From the NCBI GenBank assembly GCA_039944535.1, contig JBDUYP010000001.1, positions 124,001 through 188,000 on the forward strand: 64,000 bases of DNA, in the 5' to 3' direction. Positions 1 to 6,296 of the stretch are shown here, piece by piece (the stretch's first letter is position 1; each line of letters starts with the position of its first letter). Made by a program: the position numbers and the translations under genes. A model generated the notes under the pieces. It had not been told where the DNA came from. It did not search any database and saw nothing but the letters and a program-made list of their open reading frames with translations. The DNA comes from JAMZMI01 sp039944535. GTDB taxonomy: Bacteria; Bacteroidota; Bacteroidia; Cytophagales; Cyclobacteriaceae.

Positions 1-1966
1 ACTTCTGATTACTTCCTCTTTTTTATTAATGCAGTCCTGCACCCAAAAACTTGCGGAGCATAGCTTTGAGAAGGGGGAATTTGATCGGGCGATTGAGCTA
101 TACAAAAAGGGCATGGACGAGAATGATCCGGTCAGAAATTTTCAGATCGCTGAATCATATCGCAAATCAAACAGACTAAAAGAAGCGGCCAAATACTATG
201 CTGCGGCCAAAGAGAACAAGTCCAGTGAGCCCTCTTTGCCATATTATTATGCCCGCTCTCTCAAGGCCAACGAGCAGTATGACGAGGCAGAAAGTATTCT
301 GACAGAATACGTCACCAAACCTTCGGGAGACAGGAAATTCAAGGAATTGGCACAATATGAGCTGGACAACCTGGGACATCTGGATGTGATTGAAGCTCAA
401 ACCAACTACTACCGGATCAAAAACCTGGAGGCGCTCAATACGCCCCGAGCGGAGTACTCCCCCGTATATAAAAGCGGCCTGCTTTACTTCACCTCAAACA
501 GAAGCAGTGATCGAATTTATGCTGTAACGGGGACACCCTTTACAGACCTTTACTCTGTTGAAACCAGAGGAGCGAATGTTGACATCAACACACTAAAAAA
601 GTTGGACCCGGCCATCAATCATGATGATACCAATGAAGGCTCAATGGCTATTTCGGCGGATGGGACTTCTATTATTTATGCCAAAGGAAACAACGGCAAA
701 GCGACAGGTAACACCGAAGTGAATCTGTATTTTACCCGATATAGAAATGGCCAGTGGTCTGAACCAAGACCGCTCAGTCTCAATGATCCAGATGCGTGGG
801 ATTCTACTCCGGCTGTCAGTCCTGATGGTGGAACTTTATACTTTTCTTCGACACGAGAAGGCGGCTATGGAGGAGCGGATATTTACTCTGCCCAGCTCAA
901 CAGACGCGGAAGGTGGGTTGATTTGAAAAACCTGGGACCACAGATAAATACCCCGGGAGATGAAGTTTTTCCTTTCGTTTCGGAGGATGGAAAGCTCTAT
1001 TTCGCCTCGGATGGCCACCCCGGTTTTGGAAATTTGGATATGTTTTCTGCTACCCGCGAAAGAGGAAAAATCAACGTAGAAAATCTCGGTCAGCCGATGA
1101 ACTCACATTCTGATGATTTTGGTTTGTTCCAATACGACCTCACCAGGGGGTTTTTTACCAGCAACAGACCTGGCGGAAAAGGCGATGACGACATTTACAC
1201 ATTTGTGAATGACGACCCGGATCTGAGGATCGTCAATTATTTTCTTGAGGGTGTAACCGTAACGACCGATGATGCCGGTGAGGAGATCATCTTGCCAAAC
1301 ACCAAAGTGACCCTGCGTGCGGACGATGGTGATATTGTGGAAGAGTCTTTTACAGGTGATGATGGGAAATATAAGTTTCGAGTTTACACCGAAGAACATT
1401 ATTATATCGTTGGCGAAAAAACGGATTATTTCACTACTAGAACGGAGTTTTCTACCATCGGGAAATCAGCAGAAAAGAGCGACCTCAAAGATTTTATTAC
1501 CAATATCACTTTCGACTCTAAGATCATGATGGAGCGCATCGTGATAGAAAAGGCCATCGTCCTCAACAACATTTATTACGATCTGGACAAAGCCGACATT
1601 CGCCCTGATGCCGCTGTTGTGCTGGATAGTTTGGTGGGTATCATGCAGGATAACCCGGAGATTTACGTCGAGCTCGGATCGCATACAGATGCACGTGCAG
1701 ACAATGCTTACAACATGGATCTGTCTAACAGACGGGCGCAATCTGCCGTGAACTATATGATCAGGAAGGGAGTGGAATCTGAGCGAATCACAGCAAAGGG
1801 CTATGGCGAAACTCAGCTCATCATCAAAAGCGCCCAAACAGAAGAAGAACATCAGAAAAACAGACGCACGGAGTTTAAGGTGCTGAGATACAATCCTACA
1901 GACCGACCTGAGGATGCACCTCCGGGAGATGAGGTGGATGAGTACGACCGGTTTTTTGATGAGTAA
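1..1966 (+). CDS. OmpA-family lipoprotein with TPR, beta-propeller and CRD domains (PorE-like), 5' end outside window
   Basis: Probable outer-membrane lipoprotein that anchors a complex to peptidoglycan. The first ATG in the window (29) is not the start: the frame stays open to the left edge and reads a hydrophobic stretch ending in a lipobox-like LMQSC, so the true start lies upstream. Counting from that Met, TPR-like helices occupy about 5-100, a PD40/WD40-like propeller about 130-400 (SPDGGTLYFSS near 262, SEDGKLYFASDG near 317), a carboxypeptidase-regulatory-like fold about 405-490, and an OmpA C-terminal peptidoglycan-binding domain about 515-625 (YYDLDKADIRPDA, GSHTDARAD, NRRAQSA). The domain order TPR, propeller, CRD, OmpA is that of PorE of the type IX secretion system; a generic OmpA paralogue is the alternative. 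Its usual neighbours (PorP/SprF) would lie outside the window. Confidence 0.85.
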   Translation, partial: LLITSSFLLMQSCTQKLAEHSFEKGEFDRAIELYKKGMDENDPVRNFQIAESYRKSNRLKEAAKYYAAAKENKSSEPSLPYYYARSLKANEQYDEAESILTEYVTKPSGDRKFKELAQYELDNLGHLDVIEAQTNYYRIKNLEALNTPRAEYSPVYKSGLLYFTSNRSSDRIYAVTGTPFTDLYSVETRGANVDINTLKKLDPAINHDDTNEGSMAISADGTSIIYAKGNNGKATGNTEVNLYFTRYRNGQWSEPRPLSLNDPDAWDSTPAVSPDGGTLYFSSTREGGYGGADIYSAQLNRRGRWVDLKNLGPQINTPGDEVFPFVSEDGKLYFASDGHPGFGNLDMFSATRERGKINVENLGQPMNSHSDDFGLFQYDLTRGFFTSNRPGGKGDDDIYTFVNDDPDLRIVNYFLEGVTVTTDDAGEEIILPNTKVTLRADDGDIVEESFTGDDGKYKFRVYTEEHYYIVGEKTDYFTTRTEFSTIGKSAEKSDLKDFITNITFDSKIMMERIVIEKAIVLNNIYYDLDKADIRPDAAVVLDSLVGIMQDNPEIYVELGSHTDARADNAYNMDLSNRRAQSAVNYMIRKGVESERITAKGYGETQLIIKSAQTEEEHQKNRRTEFKVLRYNPTDRPEDAPPGDEVDEYDRFFDE

Positions 1967-1978
1967 CCCATTTGCAAA

Positions 1979-2425
1979 ATGCTACTAGAAACACTCACTG
2001 CTCTTTTTGAAAGAGACCTTGGCCGACTCAAAACAGAAATATCCTCTTATCAAGGCGAAGAAGCCCTTTGGTCTGTAGACAAAGAAATAGCCAACTCCGG
2101 CGGAAATTTGGCCATGCATCTGGTGGGAAACCTCAAAGCATTTGTGGGAGCAGAATTGGGGGGCACGGGATATGTGCGCGACAGAGAATTTGAGTTTGCG
2201 GGCAAGGGACTGAGCAAATCTCAGCTTGTCAGCGAAATCGAAGAAACAATAGAGATCGTTTCTACTACCTTGAAAAAATTGGGTGCAGAGGATTTGAAGA
2301 AAGATTTTCCCGTTGTGGTTTTTGGCAAGAAAACCAGCACCGAATATATGTTGGTTCACCTGGCGACCCATCTCGCTTATCACCTCGGACAGGTGAATTA
2401 CCACAGACGATTGCTAGACGCATAA
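1979..2425 (+). CDS. DinB/DUF1572-like protein
   Basis: A 148-residue, probably four-helix cytosolic protein of the DinB-like (DUF1572/YfiT) superfamily, whose members often carry a three-His metal site and act in thiol-dependent or damage-related reactions. Visible support: an N-terminal helix with FERDLGRLKTEI, a central SGGNLAMHLVGNLKAFVGAELG with a His at the usual first ligand place, and a C-terminal HLATHLAYHLGQVNYHRRLL helix, typical of the family. It starts 12 bases after the lipoprotein stop and ends 24 bases before purM, so it may be co-transcribed. The substrate cannot be inferred. Confidence 0.75.
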   Translation: MLLETLTALFERDLGRLKTEISSYQGEEALWSVDKEIANSGGNLAMHLVGNLKAFVGAELGGTGYVRDREFEFAGKGLSKSQLVSEIEETIEIVSTTLKKLGAEDLKKDFPVVVFGKKTSTEYMLVHLATHLAYHLGQVNYHRRLLDA

Positions 2426-2449
2426 GCGGAATTAGATAGATTTGCGCTC

Positions 2450-3616
2450 ATGAGTGATCGATATGCACAAAGGGGCGTTTCCGCAACAAAGGATGAAGTT
2501 CACGCCGCTATCAAAAACATAGACAAGGGCCTGTTTCCTCAGGCTTTTTGTAAGATTGTCCCTGATCTTCTCACGAAAGATGAGGCCTATTGCAACATCA
2601 TGCATGCGGATGGGGCCGGCACCAAGTCTTCTTTAGCATACATGTATTGGAAAGAAACCGAAGATACCTCCGTATGGAAAGGAATCGCTCAGGATGCCGT
2701 AATCATGAATACCGACGACCTGCTCTGCGTGGGTTGTACCGAAAACATACTCCTTTCATCCACCATAGGGAGAAATAAAAACTTAATTCCGGGAGAAGTG
2801 ATCGCCGCGATCATCAATGGTACCGAGGAAGTGCTGCAGATGCTCCGTGATCAGGGGGTGGATATCATCTCTACCGGTGGTGAGACGGCCGATGTGGGCG
2901 ATTTGGTGCGTACCATTATTGTGGATAGCACCGTGACAGCTCGCATGAAACGAACCGATGTGATTAGCAACGATGGTATCAGCCCCGGTGATGTGATCGT
3001 GGGTCTGGCTTCTTACGGCCAATCAACGTACGAGACGGCATACAATGGAGGTATGGGCAGCAATGGTCTGACCTCAGCACGCCACGATGTTTTTGACAAA
3101 GAATACAGACACAAGTACCCTGAGGCGTATGATCCGGGTGTCAACCGTGATTTGATTTTCTCGGGCTCCAAGAAACTTACCGACAAGGTTGACGGCAGTC
3201 CGCTGGATGCTGGCAAGCTGGTGTTGTCGCCCACCAGAACGTACGCTCCGGTGGTGAAGAAGCTGCTCGATGAACTGCCAGGCAAAATCCACGGCATGGT
3301 TCACTGTAGCGGTGGTGCACAAACCAAGGTTTTGCATTTCATAGAAAACCTCAAAGTGATCAAAGACAACCTGTTTGAGATTCCGCCCCTCTTCAAATTG
3401 ATTCATGACGAAAGCGGCACGGACTGGAAGGAAATGTATCAGGTCTTCAACATGGGGCACAGATACGAGGTGTACCTACCCGAAGTGCACGCACAGACCG
3501 TAATCGATATTTCTGAATCGTTTGGCATTGATGCGCAGATAGTGGGACGAGTGGAGGCGGCCAACCAAAAGGAGGTTGAAATCGTATCACCTTCTGGTAC
3601 CTACAATTATAAATAA
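2450..3616 (+). CDS. purM: Phosphoribosylformylglycinamidine cyclo-ligase (AIR synthetase)
   Basis: Converts formylglycinamidine ribonucleotide and ATP to aminoimidazole ribonucleotide in purine synthesis, in the cytosol. The protein (388 residues) begins SDRYAQRGVSATKDEVHAAI, has the PurM-type nucleotide loop HADGAGTKSSLAYMYW, the NTDDLLCVGC segment, and STGGETADVGDLVRT. The length and divergent N-terminus match the Bacteroidetes form of PurM rather than the roughly 345-residue proteobacterial form. The stop codon overlaps the start of the following GNAT gene by one base (TAATG), which indicates coupled translation. Confidence 0.9.
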   Translation: MSDRYAQRGVSATKDEVHAAIKNIDKGLFPQAFCKIVPDLLTKDEAYCNIMHADGAGTKSSLAYMYWKETEDTSVWKGIAQDAVIMNTDDLLCVGCTENILLSSTIGRNKNLIPGEVIAAIINGTEEVLQMLRDQGVDIISTGGETADVGDLVRTIIVDSTVTARMKRTDVISNDGISPGDVIVGLASYGQSTYETAYNGGMGSNGLTSARHDVFDKEYRHKYPEAYDPGVNRDLIFSGSKKLTDKVDGSPLDAGKLVLSPTRTYAPVVKKLLDELPGKIHGMVHCSGGAQTKVLHFIENLKVIKDNLFEIPPLFKLIHDESGTDWKEMYQVFNMGHRYEVYLPEVHAQTVIDISESFGIDAQIVGRVEAANQKEVEIVSPSGTYNYK

Positions 3617-4203
3617 TGCTCCCTATAGTTACGCTCGAAAATGACGTCCTTCGCCTAACCCCGCTTCAGTCTGGAGACTGGAAAGCCTATGGCGACTTGC
3701 ACCAGGACTCCTCCCTCTGGACAGCCTTTCCGTATGATCTTTCTGTTGACGCGGCTTTTGAGAAGTGGATGGAGCAGCGAGTGGAGATGGCCAAAGAAGG
3801 CAAGTGGTATGCCTTTGTGGTAAACTACAAAAAAGAAAACCGACCCGTGGGTTTGAGTTGCTATCTCAACATAGACGAAGCAAACCTCTGCATAGAGATA
3901 GGCGGCACATGGTATGGCAAAGCTTACCAGGGCACGGAAGTCAACCCCAACAGTAAGCTCTTGCTGATGACCTACGTCTTTGAGACGCTGGGCTATGAGC
4001 GGCTGGAATACAAAACCGACGTGCTCAACAGCCGTTCGCGCCGTGCAATAGAAAAGCTGGGAGCCAAGCTGGATGGCATCCTGCGGAGCAACCGCATCGT
4101 GCAAAATGGCCGACGAAGAGATACGGTCTATTACAGCATACTGAAATCAGAATGGCCAGAAATCAAGCAAAAGCTTGAGGAGAGAATAGCCGCTTACAAA
4201 TGA
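3616..4203 (+). CDS. GNAT family N-acetyltransferase (RimJ/RimL-like)
   Basis: Predicted acetyl-CoA dependent transferase of the RimJ/RimL branch, 195 residues. The pattern is typical: an N-terminal LENDVLRLTPLQSGDW, a central strand with PVGLSCYLNID, the WYGKAYQGTEVNPNSKLLLMTYVFETLGYERLEYKTDVLNS-type acetyl-CoA region (split here at about residues 98-140), and SRRAIEKLGAKLDGILRSNRI. Other members modify ribosomal proteins or small amines; the substrate here is unknown. It overlaps purM by one base and the next gene by four (ATGA), so the three form one transcription unit. Confidence 0.85.
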   Translation: MLPIVTLENDVLRLTPLQSGDWKAYGDLHQDSSLWTAFPYDLSVDAAFEKWMEQRVEMAKEGKWYAFVVNYKKENRPVGLSCYLNIDEANLCIEIGGTWYGKAYQGTEVNPNSKLLLMTYVFETLGYERLEYKTDVLNSRSRRAIEKLGAKLDGILRSNRIVQNGRRRDTVYYSILKSEWPEIKQKLEERIAAYK

Positions 4204-4637
4204 TCGTTTCGAAACCCAAATCGAATACCACTGTGGCGCTGGGGGTTTTCCTCGTCCTGATATTTGTGGTGTTTTTCTTCCTGCTCAATAGCCTCATCAG
4301 CGTGCCGGACTATTTCATATTCAAGCTGGTGCTCACGCCCATTGTGCTGGTGATAGGACTGATCGTACTGAGTAAGTTTCTCGGCAGCCTCAAAGTAGTG
4401 ACGCTGGGCAAAGACAAAATTACCGTGCTGTACCTCATCACCCGTATGCGGATAAGCATAGACGTGAGTCAGGTGCTGGGCTGGCGCGAAGAAGTAGTGA
4501 AAACCAAAAACGGAGACTTCTGCGAAGTAAAAATCCTCTATACCAAAAAGAAAATCCTCAAGCTCTCCAACAAAGAAAACACTGAGTATGACAAGGTGAT
4601 TCAGTACCTAAAGAAGAGGGTGAAGGTTGGGAAGTGA
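4200..4637 (+). CDS. Small membrane protein of unknown function, PH-like C-terminal half
   Basis: A 145-residue protein not assigned to a named family. Two hydrophobic segments (about residues 12-32 and 40-62) form a hairpin in the inner membrane. The C-terminal 80 residues are a soluble, strand-rich, lysine-rich domain (GSLKVVTLGKDKITVLYLITRMRI..., written here only in part) that looks like the PH-like bPH fold common in such Bacteroidetes proteins; that fold is an inference. Start overlaps the GNAT stop (ATGA). It is the last gene before the REP-bounded transposase, whose left hairpin begins 17 bases after the stop codon. Confidence 0.7.
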   Translation: MIVSKPKSNTTVALGVFLVLIFVVFFFLLNSLISVPDYFIFKLVLTPIVLVIGLIVLSKFLGSLKVVTLGKDKITVLYLITRMRISIDVSQVLGWREEVVKTKNGDFCEVKILYTKKKILKLSNKENTEYDKVIQYLKKRVKVGK

Positions 4638-4653
4638 CTTAGCTACTTGGCTA

Positions 4654-4681
4654 CTCAGAGTTACTCGTAGAGAACTCTGAG
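4654..4681. repeat. Left REP hairpin of the RAYT element (copy 1)
   Basis: Imperfect palindrome: outer arms CTCAGAGTT (4654-4662) and AACTCTGAG (4673-4681), inner arms CTC/GAG around GTA, with an unpaired A at 4663. It is followed by GGGTTTG. The same hairpin with one loop change lies at 5832-5859. A bulged hairpin beside a Y1 transposase gene is the hallmark of REP sequences recognised by RAYT enzymes. Confidence 0.85.
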
Positions 4682-4726
4682 GGTTTGAACGTCAGAATAA
4701 GAAAAGTTATTCGCTAATTTTATAGG

Positions 4727-5284
4727 ATGCCCACTCATAGCAAGCATCCTGACAAGGAGAGGTTCCATTTTGTCACATTCACATGTTTTCGGTGGCTTCA
4801 TCTTTTTGAGGAAACCAAGATTTATGATTACCTCACTTTTTGGTTTAAGAAATTGAGAGAGAGCGGGTATTTGCTTAACGGATATGTGATCATGCCCAAC
4901 CACATGCATCTGATAGTTTATCCATCAAAGGAGAGCAAAGACATGAACAAAGCGTTTGGTGAAGCCAAGCGATTTCTGGCATATGAGATAGTGAAGCGTC
5001 TAAAGTCAGCAGGAAAGGATAGGTTGTTAGATATTCTTACTGCCGGTGTTCAGCACAATGAACGGATAAAAGGAAAACGGCATCAGGTATTTCGGCTGTC
5101 ATTTGATGCCAAAAAGCTAGAGGGTGATGCTGTGGAGCGTGTGTTGGATTATATTCACCACAATCCTGTGAGCGGCATTTGGAATCTGGTCGATGACTTT
5201 TCGGACTATCCATACTCGAGTGCAGGGTACTATGACTGTGAGAAGCAGTCTTATTACACGATTGTAGATTTCAGAGAGGTATAA
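4727..5284 (+). CDS. REP-associated tyrosine transposase (RAYT, Y1/HUH family)
   Basis: Single-strand DNA nuclease/transposase of the IS200-related Y1 family that acts on REP hairpins. It has 185 residues, the usual RAYT size. The HUH metal motif is H59-M60-H61 in VIMPNHMHLIVYP, and Tyr86 in AKRFLAYEIVKRL is the best candidate for the nucleophile. The C-terminal part (RVLDYIHHNPVSGIWNLV, DYPYSSAGYY) is also typical. The gene is flanked by bulged hairpins at 4654-4681 and 5285-5310 in opposite orientation. Translation begins 45 bases after the left hairpin and the stop TAA abuts the right one. It appears intact. A second, internally deleted copy lies 0.8 kb downstream. Confidence 0.92.
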   Translation: MPTHSKHPDKERFHFVTFTCFRWLHLFEETKIYDYLTFWFKKLRESGYLLNGYVIMPNHMHLIVYPSKESKDMNKAFGEAKRFLAYEIVKRLKSAGKDRLLDILTAGVQHNERIKGKRHQVFRLSFDAKKLEGDAVERVLDYIHHNPVSGIWNLVDDFSDYPYSSAGYYDCEKQSYYTIVDFREV

Positions 5285-5310
5285 TCAGAGTCCTCTACGA
5301 GTGACTCTGA
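5285..5310. repeat. Right REP hairpin of the RAYT element (copy 1)
   Basis: Arms TCAGAGTC (5285-5292) and GACTCTGA (5303-5310) with inner CTC-TAC-GAG and a bulged T. It is the reverse complement of the left hairpin except for a paired change (T/A to C/G at the inner end of the outer stem), so the stem is kept by compensation. It lies directly after the RAYT stop and supplies the last codons of the convergent gene at 5295-5651. Confidence 0.85.
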
Positions 5311-5651
5311 GGGGGGTTAATTTCTTCTATAATACTGTTAATCAATTCTGTTTTATAATCGAGGTTTTCAATATTCGAATCGAACGGAACGATAGTTACA
5401 TCAGCCCAAGCGACCTTTTCAGAGTCATTGACATATGGTGATTCTTCAAGTACAAACCAAGAATCTTTTCCGTCCCAAATCAATCTAAAAGAATGCTTGT
5501 CATTTCTGTTTACCCAAACAAAAAATCGAGAGCCAAAAGACTCTTTATGATATTCTTGTTTTCTAAGTTCATAACCCTTCTTGTTCAAAGTGTCATTTAG
5601 TGACTCTTTAACTAATTCACAGGTATTGTCTATGTTTTTGGTTCGGTTCAT
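5295..5651 (-). CDS. Hypothetical protein, C-terminus encoded by a REP hairpin
   Basis: A 118-residue soluble, charged protein (MNRTKNIDNTCELVKESL...) without a recognised domain; alternating hydrophobic residues around FFVWVNRNDKHSFRLIWDGK suggest a small alpha/beta fold. The last residues (PPQSHS) and the stop codon are read from the right REP hairpin of the neighbouring RAYT element, so the native C-terminus was probably replaced on insertion. On its 5' side lies a 108-bp attC-like inverted repeat (5673-5780). The gene is AT-rich compared with purM next door. Function unknown. Confidence 0.6.
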   Translation of the reverse strand: MNRTKNIDNTCELVKESLNDTLNKKGYELRKQEYHKESFGSRFFVWVNRNDKHSFRLIWDGKDSWFVLEESPYVNDSEKVAWADVTIVPFDSNIENLDYKTELINSIIEEINPPQSHS

Positions 5652-5672
5652 TCTAATTAAGCATAACGTTTA

Positions 5673-5780
5673 GGCTAAGAAACGTAGGGCTTTCGAAGCG
5701 ATTCACTGTCCACTGAAACCGAAGTTTGCTAAATGAACGAACCTTTCTGAAAGCCTTAACTGCCTTATGTTTTCTTAGCC
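5673..5780. repeat. attC-like imperfect inverted repeat
   Basis: Two pairs of arms: perfect GGCTAAGAAA (5673-5682) with TTTCTTAGCC (5771-5780), and inner GGCTTTC (5688-5694) with GAAAGCC (5749-5755). The central loop is about 54 bases and the spacers are unequal (5 and 15 bases). TAACG (5664-5668) lies just outside, 12 bases upstream of the minus-strand gene start at 5651. Overall length and two-box design resemble an integron attC site; no integrase is present in the window. Confidence 0.5.
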
Positions 5781-5831
5781 ATTGTGCTTGTTGCACAACC
5801 CAATATATCTCCTTTTTGAAAATTTTAGCTA

Positions 5832-6110
5832 CTCAGAGTTACTCGAAGAGAACTCTGAGGGTTTGAAAAAAGGAAAACGGCATCAGGTATTTCGGCTATC
5901 ATTTGATGCCAAAAAGCTAGAGGGTGATGCTGTGGAGCGTGTGTTGGATTATATTCACCACAATCTTGTGAGCGGTATTTGGAATCTGGTCGATGACTTT
6001 ACGGACTATCCATACTCGAGTGCAGGGTACTATGACTGTGAGAAGCAGTCTTATTACACGATTGTATATTTCAGAGAGGTATAATCAGAGTCCTCTACGA
6101 GTGACTCTGA
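5832..6110. mobile_element. Internally deleted, non-autonomous RAYT element (copy 2)
   Basis: Copy 2 keeps both terminal hairpins (5832-5859 and 6085-6110) and about 215 bp of the 3' end of the RAYT gene, which is nearly identical to copy 1 (about five substitutions). The join goes from GGGTTTGAA straight into the run AAAAGG, equal to removal of roughly positions 4690-5067 of copy 1, and has A-rich microhomology. Both copies share TTAGCTAC on the left edge and GGGGTTAAT on the right edge. It lacks the HUH motif and Tyr, so it could move only with enzyme supplied in trans. Confidence 0.8.
5866..6084 (+). pseudogene. 3' fragment of RAYT transposase
   Basis: Equivalent to RAYT residues about 115-185 (KGKRHQVFRLSFDAKK to the TAA), still in frame and without stops. 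An open frame runs in from further upstream through the left hairpin, but it has no transposase N-terminus, so this is a remnant and not a gene. Differences from copy 1 include Pro to Leu in the IHHNP motif and Asp to Tyr near the C-terminus. Confidence 0.85.
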
Positions 6111-6130
6111 GAGGGGTTAATCTAAAAATT

Positions 6131-6230
6131 GGCTAACGCACACTGTGCATGTTAGTCACATTTCAAATGTAGTCATAGTTCTCGTTTAACCATGATATAG
6201 TACGTAAACGAGAATCGCTTAGGCGATTCT
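6131..6230. repeat. Cluster of palindromes upstream of the histidine kinase
   Basis: Three structures: GGCTAACGCACACTGTGCAT followed by GTTAG (from 6131), a diverged relative of the 21-bp palindromes at 13522 and 36329; a 10-bp stem TTCTCGTTTA (6179-6188) with TAAACGAGAA (6205-6214); and AGAATCGC (6211-6218) with GCGATTCT (6223-6230). The last two overlap and could form alternative hairpins. No T-run follows, so simple terminators are unlikely. Confidence 0.6.
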
Positions 6231-6296
6231 ACTGTGTATTTGTCATTTTGCTATCAAAGGCTCTAACTTAGAATCTCATCTCTCAGATGCTAATAC

